Below the pieces are notes generated by a model. That model worked only from the letters and a program-made list of their open reading frames with translations. It did no database searches and was not told the DNA's origin. This document shows positions 32,149 to 40,113 of a DNA stretch of 56,781 bases, in pieces; within the stretch, counting starts at the first letter, position 1; each line of letters begins with the position of its first letter. The DNA is taken from assembly GCF_000876015.1 (NCBI RefSeq), contig NZ_BBQM01000035.1:1-56781 (forward strand). Direction: 5' to 3'. The DNA comes from Cupriavidus basilensis. GTDB lineage: Bacteria; Pseudomonadota; Gammaproteobacteria; Burkholderiales; Burkholderiaceae. A program made the position numbers and the translations under genes.

Positions 32149-32192
32149 AGATTCGGGGATGACGGCATCGCACGCATCGTCGGAAGCGACGA
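32149..32192 (-). promoter_or_regulatory. SDR-ligase 2 promoter with TCGTCG-N4-CGACGA site 3
   Basis: TCGTCGGAAGCGACGA at 32177-32192; a weak -10-like GAATCT (minus strand, 32149-32154) follows after 22 bases. The motif edge is 128 bases from the SDR start. Confidence 0.55.
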
Positions 32193-32237
32193 ATGCGCGG
32201 ATGCGTGGTGCGCGCAGGTGCGCGCCTCGCGGCGGCG

Positions 32238-32486
32238 TCAGTCGCGCCTGGTGGCGAGGTGGTAGAGCGCGAGCAGGATGACGGCGCCGAGCACGGCGCC
32301 GACGAAGCCCGCCGACTGGCCCGGCCGGTACCAGCCGAGCGCCTGGCCGAGGAGGGTCGCGGCAAGCGAGCCGACGATGCCGAGCACGGCGGTCAGGACG
32401 AAGCCGCGCGGCCCGCGCCCGGGCGTGAGGATGCGCGCCGCCAGCCCGGCGAGAAAGCCGATCAGGACGACCCAGATCAGATGCAT
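32238..32486 (-). CDS. GlsB/YeaQ/YmgE-family small membrane protein
   Basis: 82 residues with three hydrophobic helices (IWVVLIGFLAGLAARIL, FVLTAVLGIVGSLAATLLG, GFVGAVLGAVILLALYHLA) and the glycine pattern of the transglycosylase-associated (YeaQ/GlsB) family. It sits in the inner membrane and is linked to envelope or general stress in other bacteria. GGGAG precedes the ATG; the DUF3761 gene ends 19 bases upstream, so they are co-transcribed. Confidence 0.85.
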   Translation of the reverse strand: MHLIWVVLIGFLAGLAARILTPGRGPRGFVLTAVLGIVGSLAATLLGQALGWYRPGQSAGFVGAVLGAVILLALYHLATRRD

Positions 32487-32505
32487 GGCCCCGGCTCCCG
32501 CGGCG

Positions 32506-33039
32506 TCAGCCGCATGCCTTGCCGTGGTCGGCGTGGAAGCCTTGCGCGGTGGCCTGCGACTCGCTCATGTAAGCGCCGTTCTTGGTCTTGCCGTACCAGC
32601 GCGAGCCGGCGCAGTGATAGGTCTTGGAGCTCTTGTTGACCCAGACCTGACCGGCCGCGCCGGCCGGAGCGGCGGCGGGCGCGGCGGCAGCGGGCGGCGC
32701 CGGCCTGGCCGCGGCGGGCGCGGGTGCGGGCGCAGGCGCGGCGGCCGGCGCGGGCGCTGCCGCCACCGGCGCGCTGGCGGCAGCCGGGCCGTGCCATTCC
32801 TTCACGCCGCCGTGGCCGGCGCAGGCGCCCTTCTTGGTGGCGCCGAAATAATTGCTGCCGTCCTTGCACACGCCGGTGGGCGCCTGCCCGGCCGGCGCCT
32901 GCGCGCGCGCCAGCAGCGGCACGGAAACGCAGAAGGCGGCGGCCAGCAGCATGGGCAGGCCCAGGCGCATGAGCAGCGCTTGCCGCGCTGCGCGGGCGGG
33001 AACGGCGACGGCGGACTTCCTGGCTTTCGTGGCGGACAT
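32506..33039 (-). CDS. Secreted DUF3761-type protein with Pro/Ala-rich linker
   Basis: 177 residues. After a signal peptide (to about LLARAQA) comes a DUF3761-like motif, GVCKDGSNYFGATKKGACAGHGG. An Ala/Pro linker (about 85-125) follows, then a second small cysteine domain (VWVNKSSKTYHCAGSRWYGKTKNG) ending DHGKAC. Two cysteine pairs suggest disulfides in the periplasm. The function of DUF3761 is unknown; such proteins are frequent in Burkholderiales. AGGAG precedes the chosen ATG. It is first in an operon with the GlsB-like gene, and 12-bp tandem repeats lie upstream. Confidence 0.75.
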   Translation of the reverse strand: MSATKARKSAVAVPARAARQALLMRLGLPMLLAAAFCVSVPLLARAQAPAGQAPTGVCKDGSNYFGATKKGACAGHGGVKEWHGPAAASAPVAAAPAPAAAPAPAPAPAAARPAPPAAAAPAAAPAGAAGQVWVNKSSKTYHCAGSRWYGKTKNGAYMSESQATAQGFHADHGKACG

Positions 33040-33390
33040 GACGGGCTCCTGCGATGACAATGCCATTGGGAACAGCGGAAACGACGGCGAAACGACAGCG
33101 AAGCGGACAACGAAGCGGACAACGAAGCGGACAGCGAAGCGGCGACTGCACGGAAGACGGCACGCGGCCATAACCCGGCGCATGGTCCGGCGCATGGCCC
33201 GGCCATGCGCGATACCCCACTCAACGGCCCGCGCGGCACTTGCGTTGACGCCGGCCCGGTGTGACGCCGGCGGCCCAGGCGGCAAGGCATGCCGGCGGGG
33301 CAATGCGCTACAGTGTCAGCCATGTCCGCCGCTCCCCCAACGCCGCTCGTCCTTCCCGCGCCTCCGCGCGCTTTCATGCGCTTTCACGCC
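33040..33390. other. Intergenic region between divergent DUF3761 and MscS genes
   Basis: No separate gene is seen. The main feature is a run of four 12-bp tandem repeats at 33095-33142. A -10-like TACAGT lies at 33309-33314, seven bases before the ATG at 33322, which is in frame with the MscS gene and is a possible alternative start. Confidence 0.5.
33095..33142. repeat. Four 12-bp tandem repeats, ACARCGAAGCGG
   Basis: ACAGCGAAGCGG (33095-33106), ACAACGAAGCGG twice (33107-33130) and ACAGCGAAGCGG again (33131-33142). The array begins 56 bases upstream of the DUF3761 start, in a promoter position. Copy number could vary by slippage. Confidence 0.7.
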
Positions 33391-35730
33391 ATGGCGATGA
33401 AGTTCCCGAACCGATTGTCGATCCCCCTCGCGGCACGGCTGCTGGCGGCGCTGTGGCTGGCGCTGGCGTGCGCCTGGCCGCTGCCGGCGGCGGGCGCGGC
33501 AAACCCGGCGCTGGCCGCGCTGGCGGCGGCCGTGGCGACCCCCGCCGCGCCGGCGTCCCAGCCGGCGGCCAGCGAGCCGCTCGCGCAGTCGCTCGACCAG
33601 GTCATCACCACGCTGCAGAGCGACAAGGACCGCACGGCGCTGGTCGAGCAGCTGCAGGTGCTGCGCCAGGGCGTGGCGCCGGCCAGCGCGGCCTCGGCGC
33701 CGCAGCCGGGCCTGCTGGGCGCGCTGGCCGAGGTGGTCGACCATCTCGACGACAAGCTGCGCAAGGACCGGGGCCCGTGGCACTACTGGCGCTGGCGCGC
33801 CGGCTTCGCCGACGAGGAATGGCGGACGGCGCTGACCGTGGGCGGCAGCCGGCCGGCCTCGCGGTCGCTGGGGGAATTCGCCACCGTGCTGGCCGCGTGG
33901 TTCGTGGCCGGCTGGCTGCTGTGGGAGCTCGGCAAGCGCGTGCGCCACCGGCTCGCGCAGCACACCCCGCGCGCCGAGCTGCCGGCGGTGCCGTCGTGGA
34001 TCGACGTGGCGCTGTACATGCTGCGCCGGGTGATACCGTGGGCGCTGGCCTTCGGCCTGGCCATGCTGCTGTCCATCAGCGTCTTCAAGCGCTCGCCGGC
34101 CAGCGTGGCCGGCATGGTGCTCGCCTATTCGGTGGTGGCCGGCGCGGTGCTCGGCGCGGTGTGCCAGGTCATCTTCGCGCTGTTCAGCTCGGCCCACCGC
34201 GCGCACGCGGTGCGCGACCTGCTGCGGCATTCGCGCGGCCTGCTGTTCGCCACCGGCGCGCTCGCCGCGCTGGGCGACGTGGCCAACGACGCGCGCGTGG
34301 TCGGCGCGCTCGGCACCAACCTGTCGGCGCTGGTCTCCACCGTGGCCAACATCGCCGCGGCGCTGCTGATCGGCTGCTTCGCGCTGCGCTTCCGGCGCCA
34401 GGTCGGGCAGATCATCGCCAACCGGCCGCTGGCCTTCCGCCAGGCGCACCCCACGGTGATGGACCTGCTGCGCGTGGTGGGCGCGACCTGGCACCTGCCG
34501 GTGCTGGCGGTGGTGCTGGCCTCGGTGGCGGGCACCATCATGGCCACCGGCAACGCCGACGTGTTCCTGCGCCGCACCGTGGCCTCGGTCGCGCTGTTCG
34601 TGGCGGCGCTGCTGCTGACGCTGGTGAGCGGGCGCTCGCCCAAGGCCTCGCGGCGCGCGCCGCGCCTGCGCGACCGCCAGCGCTCGGCCTACATCGCGCG
34701 CTTCTGGCGCTTTGCCACCGCGGTGGTGCGGGTGCTGATCTGGGTGGCGTACTTCGAGCTCGGCAGCCGCATCTGGGGCACCTCGCTGCTGGCGATCGCG
34801 GAGTCGTCGCCGCTGGGCCGGCGCATCGGCGAGGCGGTGTTCAGCGTGACCGCCACGGTGCTGCTGGCGTGGCTGCTGTGGCTGATCATCGACACCGCCA
34901 TCACGCAGACGCTGGCGCCGGCGCACGGCCGCGGCGCGCAGCCGAGCCTGCGCGCCAAGACCATCCTGCCGCTGGTGCGCAACGCGCTGTTCGTGACGCT
35001 GCTGGTGCTCACGCTGATCGTGGTGCTGGCCAACCTCGGCGTCAACGTGACGCCGCTGCTGGCCGGCGCCGGCGTGGTCGGCCTGGCGATCGGCTTCGGC
35101 GCGCAGAGCCTGGTGCAGGACCTGATCACCGGGCTATTCATCGTGATCGAGGACTCCATCGCCATCGGCGACTCGGTGGAGCTGCCCGACCACGCCGGCA
35201 CGGTGGAGGCCATGACCATCCGCACCGTCAAGCTGCGCGACGGCAAGGGCGCGCTGCACACGCTGCCGTACAGCCAGATCAAGGCCATCAAGAACCTGTC
35301 GCGCGGCTACGCCTACGCGGTGTTCAGCATCGGCGTGGCCTACGGCAGCGATCTCGACCGCGCGCTGGAGCTGATCCGCGAGACCGGCAACGAGATTGCG
35401 CGCGATTTCCGCCATGCGCGCAACCTGCTGTCCGGGCTCGACGTGCTCGGCCTGGACCGCTTCGATCCGAACGGCTCGGTGGTGCTGGCGCAGTTCAAGA
35501 CGCGGCCGCTGATGCAGGCCGACATCACGCGCGCGTTCAACCTGCGCCTCAAACGCAAGTTCGACCAGAACGGCATCAGCATGGCGACGCAGCGCGTGAC
35601 GGTGCAGGTCGAAGGCGGCGCGCCGGCGGACGGCGCCGGGGCCGCGCAGGCCGGCGCGGCAGGGGCGGCAGGGGCGGCGGGCGTGGTGGCGGGGGCAGCG
35701 GAAGCGGCGGGCGCGCCCGGGCCGGGCTGA
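33391..35730 (+). CDS. MscS-family mechanosensitive channel (large, with extra helices)
   Basis: About 779 residues. A signal-like segment (LAARLLAALWLALACAWPLPAAGAA) is followed by a ~90-residue periplasmic region with a short coiled coil, then about ten transmembrane segments. The MscS core is at about residues 560-745: pore helix GVVGLAIGFGAQSLVQDLITGLFIVIEDSIAIGD, beta domain with HTLPYSQIKAIKNLS. It should release solutes on osmotic downshock. The C-terminal tail (~35 residues) is almost only Ala, Gly and Pro. The start is uncertain: ATG 33391 or 33397 fit a signal peptide, 33322 has an adjacent -10-like box; none has a good ribosome-binding site. Confidence 0.87.
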   Translation: MAMKFPNRLSIPLAARLLAALWLALACAWPLPAAGAANPALAALAAAVATPAAPASQPAASEPLAQSLDQVITTLQSDKDRTALVEQLQVLRQGVAPASAASAPQPGLLGALAEVVDHLDDKLRKDRGPWHYWRWRAGFADEEWRTALTVGGSRPASRSLGEFATVLAAWFVAGWLLWELGKRVRHRLAQHTPRAELPAVPSWIDVALYMLRRVIPWALAFGLAMLLSISVFKRSPASVAGMVLAYSVVAGAVLGAVCQVIFALFSSAHRAHAVRDLLRHSRGLLFATGALAALGDVANDARVVGALGTNLSALVSTVANIAAALLIGCFALRFRRQVGQIIANRPLAFRQAHPTVMDLLRVVGATWHLPVLAVVLASVAGTIMATGNADVFLRRTVASVALFVAALLLTLVSGRSPKASRRAPRLRDRQRSAYIARFWRFATAVVRVLIWVAYFELGSRIWGTSLLAIAESSPLGRRIGEAVFSVTATVLLAWLLWLIIDTAITQTLAPAHGRGAQPSLRAKTILPLVRNALFVTLLVLTLIVVLANLGVNVTPLLAGAGVVGLAIGFGAQSLVQDLITGLFIVIEDSIAIGDSVELPDHAGTVEAMTIRTVKLRDGKGALHTLPYSQIKAIKNLSRGYAYAVFSIGVAYGSDLDRALELIRETGNEIARDFRHARNLLSGLDVLGLDRFDPNGSVVLAQFKTRPLMQADITRAFNLRLKRKFDQNGISMATQRVTVQVEGGAPADGAGAAQAGAAGAAGAAGVVAGAAEAAGAPGPG

Positions 35731-36076
35731 AGCGCGCCGGCGCGGGCACGCAGAAACGGGTACGCATGGCCCCGGCCGGCGGCGCCGATGTTCGCCCGGG
35801 GATACATTTCAGCGCTGAAAATCCACGCCGCGCATCGGGAAACAACAGTCGCCGTTTGCGAAGTCATGCACCGATGCGCATAATGCCGCAACGCGGTAAC
35901 GCGGGGCTGCCCAGCCTTCGCCCGGGACGAAAACCCCGGGGCGAAACGGGCCGCACCCGTCCGGGCAACCCGCATTGCACCGGAGCCGGCCAGCACGAGC
36001 CAGCCCTGCCGGAGAACCAAAAATAAAGCGCCAGGACGCATCCGTCGCATTGGCAATAGCCACCGGGGAGAACAAC
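35731..36076. other. Intergenic region before the LuxR-type regulator gene
   Basis: No gene is supported. It holds a 14-bp perfect palindrome (35807-35820) and CCCGGG-rich segments near 35930-35945. A GGGGAG ribosome-binding site closes the region. Confidence 0.5.
35807..35820. promoter_or_regulatory. 14-bp perfect palindrome TTTCAGCGCTGAAA
   Basis: Two 7-base arms without spacer in an AT-richer patch, 257 bases before the LuxR-type gene at 36077. It looks like an operator; it is too short and lacks a T run for a terminator of the MscS gene, which ends 77 bases upstream. Confidence 0.4.
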
Positions 36077-37216
36077 ATGGGAGAACAGCCGTCGGCGGAT
36101 GAGGATTTCCACCGCCTGATCGATTCGATCTACGAGTCCGCGCTCGACGTCACGGCCATGCCGGCGGCGCTCGGCCTGTTCTCGCGCTATACCGGCACCG
36201 AAAGCCCGCACTACCTGGTCTGGGACAAGCTTGCCGGGCAGGCGCGCCTCGGCGTGACCCCGCACGGCTGCTTCTCGGCGCAGGGCGCCTACGTGCCCGA
36301 GCCGCTGCGCGTGCTGGCCAGCCGGCCCGCGCGCGCGCTCGCGGACGCGCATGCCTGCGGCGCGCAGGGCGCGTCGTGCTACGTGCCCGCCCACGGCGCC
36401 GACCTCGAGCGCGGCGTGCGGCTGCTCGACACCAGCGAGGTGTGCGTGCTGATGGGCGGCGCCGGCGCCGGCCCGCGCCCGGACGGACGCTTCGACAGCG
36501 CCGACGGCGCCGCGCGCCGCCGCAGCCGCCTCGCGCGGGTGCTGCCGCACTGGGCGCGCGCGGCGCGCATGCAGCAGCGCAACATGGAGCTCAGCGGCCT
36601 GGCCGCGCTCGGGCTGGCCGGGCTCGACACGCTCGACTTCGGCGTGATGGTGCTGCAGGCCGACATGCGCGTGCGCTACGCCAACGTCTGGGCCGAGGCG
36701 CTGGTGCAGGCCGACAGCCACCTGGCGCTGGACAACGGCGTGTTCCACGCGCGCGAGCCGGCGCTGCACGCCACGCTGGGCAGGCTGCTCGAGCGCGCCA
36801 TGCAGCCCCACGGCGGCGGGCCGGCGGCGGGCTCGTGGATGCACATCACCTCGGGCGGCCAGCCGGTGCCCATCATCGTGCTGCCGCTGGTCTCGCGCCA
36901 GCCCGTGGAAGGGCCGTGGCAACTGCCGTTCGCGATGGTGCTGATGGGCAATTCCGAGTCGCGCTCGGTGCTCGACAGCGCGGTGCTGACCTCGCTGTTC
37001 GGCCTGTCGCGCAAGGAGAGCCTGGTCGCCATCCGGCTGGCCGCCGGCGCGACCCTCAACGAGATCGCCGAGCGCGAGTTCGTCTCGCCCCACACCGTGC
37101 GCGTGCACATCCGCGACATCCTGCGCAAGACCGGCACGCATCGCCAGAGCGAACTGGTGCGGCTGCTGCACCTGCTGCCGGGCGTGGCGCTGGAGCGGGT
37201 CGTGCGGCAGTCCTAG
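36077..37216 (+). CDS. LuxR-family transcriptional regulator (PAS-like N-terminus)
   Basis: 379 residues. The first ~300 are a weakly conserved sensory region including a PAS-like part (LDTLDFGVMVLQADMRVRYANVWAEALVQ). The C-terminal helix-turn-helix (LTSLFGLSRKESLVAIRLAAGATLNEIAEREFVSPHTVRVHIRDIL) is of LuxR type. No receiver or autoinducer domain is recognisable, so the signal is unknown. The start has GGGGAG eight bases upstream. It is convergent with the LysR gene, and their stop codons share the palindrome CTAG at 37213-37216. Its targets are not evident; the 14-bp palindrome upstream may be an autoregulatory site. Confidence 0.8.
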   Translation: MGEQPSADEDFHRLIDSIYESALDVTAMPAALGLFSRYTGTESPHYLVWDKLAGQARLGVTPHGCFSAQGAYVPEPLRVLASRPARALADAHACGAQGASCYVPAHGADLERGVRLLDTSEVCVLMGGAGAGPRPDGRFDSADGAARRRSRLARVLPHWARAARMQQRNMELSGLAALGLAGLDTLDFGVMVLQADMRVRYANVWAEALVQADSHLALDNGVFHAREPALHATLGRLLERAMQPHGGGPAAGSWMHITSGGQPVPIIVLPLVSRQPVEGPWQLPFAMVLMGNSESRSVLDSAVLTSLFGLSRKESLVAIRLAAGATLNEIAEREFVSPHTVRVHIRDILRKTGTHRQSELVRLLHLLPGVALERVVRQS

Positions 37217-38154
37217 GCCGCCGCGCCCGCCCCTGCGCCCATTCCTGTCCCGGTTCCGGTTCCTGTCCCCGCCGTCTCCCGCGCCACCGCCATCAGCCGC
37301 TGCACCTGGCGGTCGTCGCTGTCGGCCGGCGTGGCCAGCGCGATGCCGATGCGCGCGGCCGGGCGCGGGCTGCTCAGGCGCAGGAAGCGCACGCGGCGGT
37401 TGACGTAGCGCGCCGCCACGCTGGGCACCAGGGCCACGCCCAGCCCGCTTTCCACCAGGCTGATGATGGTCTGCACCTGCACCGCCTCCTGCGTCACGCG
37501 CGGCACGAAGCCGGCCTGCTGGCACAGCAGCATGGCGATGGCCTGCAGGTTGGGCACGTCCGCGCTCGGATGCATGATGAAGGGCTCGCCGGCCAGCGCC
37601 TTGAGGGCGATGGCGTCGTGCTGCGCGAAGCGGCTGTCGGCCGGCACCGCGGCGACGAACTCGTCGGTCTCCAGCGGCATCAGCGCGTAGCCGCCCGCGT
37701 TCAGGATCGGGAAGCGCACCAGCCCGGCGTCGAGCTGGTGGCGCTCGAGCCGGTCCAGGATCGACGCCGAGGTGGACTCGTGCAGGATCAGCTCGATGCC
37801 GGGATGGGCCGCGCGGAAGGCGGGAATCAGTCGGGGCAGCAGCGCGTAGGTGGCCGAGCCGACGAAGCCCACGCGCAGCGCGCCGCGCTCGCCGTGGGCC
37901 GCGGCCACCGCCGCGGCGCGCGCCTGCGCGGCATGGAACAGCGCGCGGCGCGCGTCGTGCAGCGCGGCCTCGCCGGCCTGCGTGAGGCGCACGCCGCGCG
38001 AGGTGCGCACGAACAGCGGCGTGCCGAGCGAATCCTCCAGCTTGCGGATCGAGATCGACAGGGGCGGCTGCGCCATGTGCAGGCGCTCGGCCGCGCGGTG
38101 GAAGTTGCCGGTCTCGGCGAGGGCAACGAACTGCTGTAGCTGGCGGAGATCCAC
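37213..38154 (-). CDS. LysR-family transcriptional regulator
   Basis: 313 residues. The N-terminal winged helix (LRQLQQFVALAETGNFHRAAERLHMAQPPLSISIRKLEDSLG) and the periplasmic-binding-like effector domain are typical. The last ~20 residues are an unusual Gly/Thr/Ala run (GTGTGTG...) made by a short DNA repeat. The start is GTG and lacks a clear ribosome-binding site. It is divergent from the CoA transferase operon at 38299, in the classic LysR arrangement, and two inverted repeats in between are likely binding sites. It probably activates that operon when its acid or CoA ester is present. Confidence 0.9.
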   Translation of the reverse strand: MDLRQLQQFVALAETGNFHRAAERLHMAQPPLSISIRKLEDSLGTPLFVRTSRGVRLTQAGEAALHDARRALFHAAQARAAAVAAAHGERGALRVGFVGSATYALLPRLIPAFRAAHPGIELILHESTSASILDRLERHQLDAGLVRFPILNAGGYALMPLETDEFVAAVPADSRFAQHDAIALKALAGEPFIMHPSADVPNLQAIAMLLCQQAGFVPRVTQEAVQVQTIISLVESGLGVALVPSVAARYVNRRVRFLRLSSPRPAARIGIALATPADSDDRQVQRLMAVARETAGTGTGTGTGMGAGAGAAA

Positions 38155-38157
38155 GTT

Positions 38158-38198
38158 GATATGTTCTGAATATCGGATACTAAAAATCTAATATTAGA
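38158..38198. promoter_or_regulatory. LysR-type binding region: two inverted repeats
   Basis: GATAT-N7-ATATC at 38158-38174 and the perfect 12-bp palindrome TCTAATATTAGA at 38187-38198 lie in an AT-rich stretch between the LysR gene and the CoA transferase operon. LysR regulators commonly use one strong site and a weaker site near the -35 region. Confidence 0.55.
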
Positions 38199-38298
38199 CG
38201 CAAAGGCCCCGCTGATCTACTCTGTGCCATCCGCTGCCGGCCCGCCCCGGCGGCGCGAATACAAGAACAGAACAAGACAGATCAGGAGACCGCCCAGC

Positions 38299-39504
38299 AT
38301 GTTGCCCCTTTCAGGCGTGCGCGTGATCGACCTTTCCACGGTCGTGATGGGCCCCTACGCCAGCCAGTGGCTGGCCGACCTCGGGGCCGAAGTGATCAAG
38401 GTGGAGCCGCCCGAGGGCGACTCCACGCGGCGCACGGGGCCGGCCGCCGAGGACGGCATGTCGGCCATCTTCCTCGGCGTCAACCGCAGCAAGAAGAGCG
38501 TGGCGCTCAACCTCAAGCAGCCCGCCGCGCAGGCCGCGCTGGAGCGGCTGCTGGCCGGCGCCGACGTGCTGGTGCACAGCATGCGCCCGCAGAAGCTGGC
38601 CGGGCTGGGGCTGGACCCCGCCGCCGTGATGGCGCGCCATCCGCGCCTGGTCTACGTGAGCCTGCTCGGCTTCGCCGAGGACGGCCCCTACGGCGGCCGC
38701 CCGGCCTACGACGACATCATCCAGGGCCTGTCCGGCAATGCCGCGCTGATGGCCGCGCAGACCGGCACCATGCGCTATTTCCCCACCATCGCCGCCGACA
38801 AGACCAGCGGGCTGGTGGCGGCGCTGTCGATCGCGGCGGCGCTGGCCGGGCGCGAGCGCAACGGCGGCAAGGGCGCGCTGGTGGAAGTGCCGATGTTCGA
38901 GTCGATGGCGGCCTTCAACCTGGTCGAGCACCTGTACGGCCAGCAGTTCGAGCCGCCGCGCGGCCCGACCGGCTACCCGCGCGTGCTGGCGCCGCTGCGC
39001 CGGCCCTACCAGACCGCCAACGGCCACGTCTGCATGATGCCGTACACCGATGCGCACTGGCGCGACTTCTTCCGCGCCGCCGGCCGCCCGGACCTGGCGG
39101 CGGACGCGCGCTTCGACGGCATCGCCGCGCGCACGCGGCATATCGAGACGCTCTACGAGCTGACCGGCGAGATCGTGCGCGCGCGCACCACCGAGGACTG
39201 GCTGGCGCTGTGCGAGACGCTGCAGATCCCGGTGGCGCGCGTCAACGAGCTGGCCGACCTCGTCGACGACCCGCACCTGCGCGCCACCGGCTTCTTCGCC
39301 ACGCTGGACGACCCGGTCATGGGCACGCTGCGCTTTGCCGGCGCGCCGGTGCGCTTCGACGGCGAGCGCGCGCGGCCGGCCATGCCGCCGCGCCTGGGCG
39401 AGCATACGCGCGGCCTGCTGGCCGAGGCGGGCCTCGACGACGCGCAGATCGACGCGCTCGCGCAGGCCGGCGCGGCCTACTGCGCGCCGGGCACCGGGAC
39501 GTGA
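38299..39504 (+). CDS. Family III CoA transferase (CaiB/BaiF)
   Basis: 401 residues, normal length. PLSGVRVIDLSTVVMGPYASQWLADLGAEVIKVEPP starts the fold, and the catalytic aspartate lies in RPAYDDIIQGLSG (about residue 139). The C-terminal part keeps VNELADLVDDPHLRATGFF. It transfers CoA from an acyl-CoA such as succinyl-CoA to an acid and so activates it without ATP. AGGAG precedes the ATG. It heads a five-gene operon with a hot-dog protein, a Bug receptor and two acyl-CoA dehydrogenase-like genes, so it is probably the activation step. Confidence 0.9.
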   Translation: MLPLSGVRVIDLSTVVMGPYASQWLADLGAEVIKVEPPEGDSTRRTGPAAEDGMSAIFLGVNRSKKSVALNLKQPAAQAALERLLAGADVLVHSMRPQKLAGLGLDPAAVMARHPRLVYVSLLGFAEDGPYGGRPAYDDIIQGLSGNAALMAAQTGTMRYFPTIAADKTSGLVAALSIAAALAGRERNGGKGALVEVPMFESMAAFNLVEHLYGQQFEPPRGPTGYPRVLAPLRRPYQTANGHVCMMPYTDAHWRDFFRAAGRPDLAADARFDGIAARTRHIETLYELTGEIVRARTTEDWLALCETLQIPVARVNELADLVDDPHLRATGFFATLDDPVMGTLRFAGAPVRFDGERARPAMPPRLGEHTRGLLAEAGLDDAQIDALAQAGAAYCAPGTGT

Positions 39505-39630
39505 ATGCCGTGGCACGCCCCGGCGCCGGACCCGCGGCGCCGCCCGGACGGCGCCCGCCTGCTTTCCACACCAGCCACTTCTAACATTAGGCATGCCGGC
39601 CATACGCGCCGGCCATCACCAGGAGACGCC

Positions 39631-40092
39631 GTGCCGCATACCCAACTCCCCCGCCTGGGCCAGGGCTTTTACTGGCAGGACATCAAGGAAGGCCAGGCCT
39701 TCCAGACCTTCCGCCGCACCTTGACGGAGACCGACCTGGTCAACTTCGTCTCGGTCACGGGCATGCTGGAGGCCATCTTCATCGAGAAGGGCTACGAGGG
39801 CGGCGCCATCCAGGGCCGCCCCGTGCCGGCCGCGCTGACCTACACGCTGATCGAGGGCTTCATCCTGCAGACCATGATCCAGGGCACCGGGCTGGCCATG
39901 CTCGAACTCACGCAGAAGATCCTGGCGCCGGTGGTGGTGGGCGACACGATCTGGGCCACTGTCACCGTGGACGGCATCCGCCCCACCTCGCGCAACGGCC
40001 GCGCGGTGGTGGACTCGACCATCGAGGTATTCAACCAGCGCAACGAGCGCGTCATGACCTATACCGCCCGGCGCCTGCTGGCCGGGCGGTAG
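39631..40092 (+). CDS. MaoC-like hot-dog protein without the usual catalytic residues
   Basis: 153 residues of single hot-dog fold. The shape FxxVTG...GRPVPAALTYTLIEGF corresponds to the MaoC/R-hydratase signature, but where hydratases have D-x-N-P-x-H the sequence reads GMLEAIFIE, so the Asp/His pair is missing. It may be an inactive partner, a thioesterase-like enzyme or a hydratase with other residues. The start is GTG, with AGGAG upstream. It lies 126 bases after the CoA transferase and 21 before the Bug gene, inside the operon. Confidence 0.72.
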   Translation: MPHTQLPRLGQGFYWQDIKEGQAFQTFRRTLTETDLVNFVSVTGMLEAIFIEKGYEGGAIQGRPVPAALTYTLIEGFILQTMIQGTGLAMLELTQKILAPVVVGDTIWATVTVDGIRPTSRNGRAVVDSTIEVFNQRNERVMTYTARRLLAGR

Positions 40093-40113
40093 CGGCCGCA
40101 CCGGAGGAGACAG

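Noticed and set aside
33095..33142. Possible CRISPR array
   Set aside because: The 12-bp units are contiguous with no spacers and no cas genes are present.
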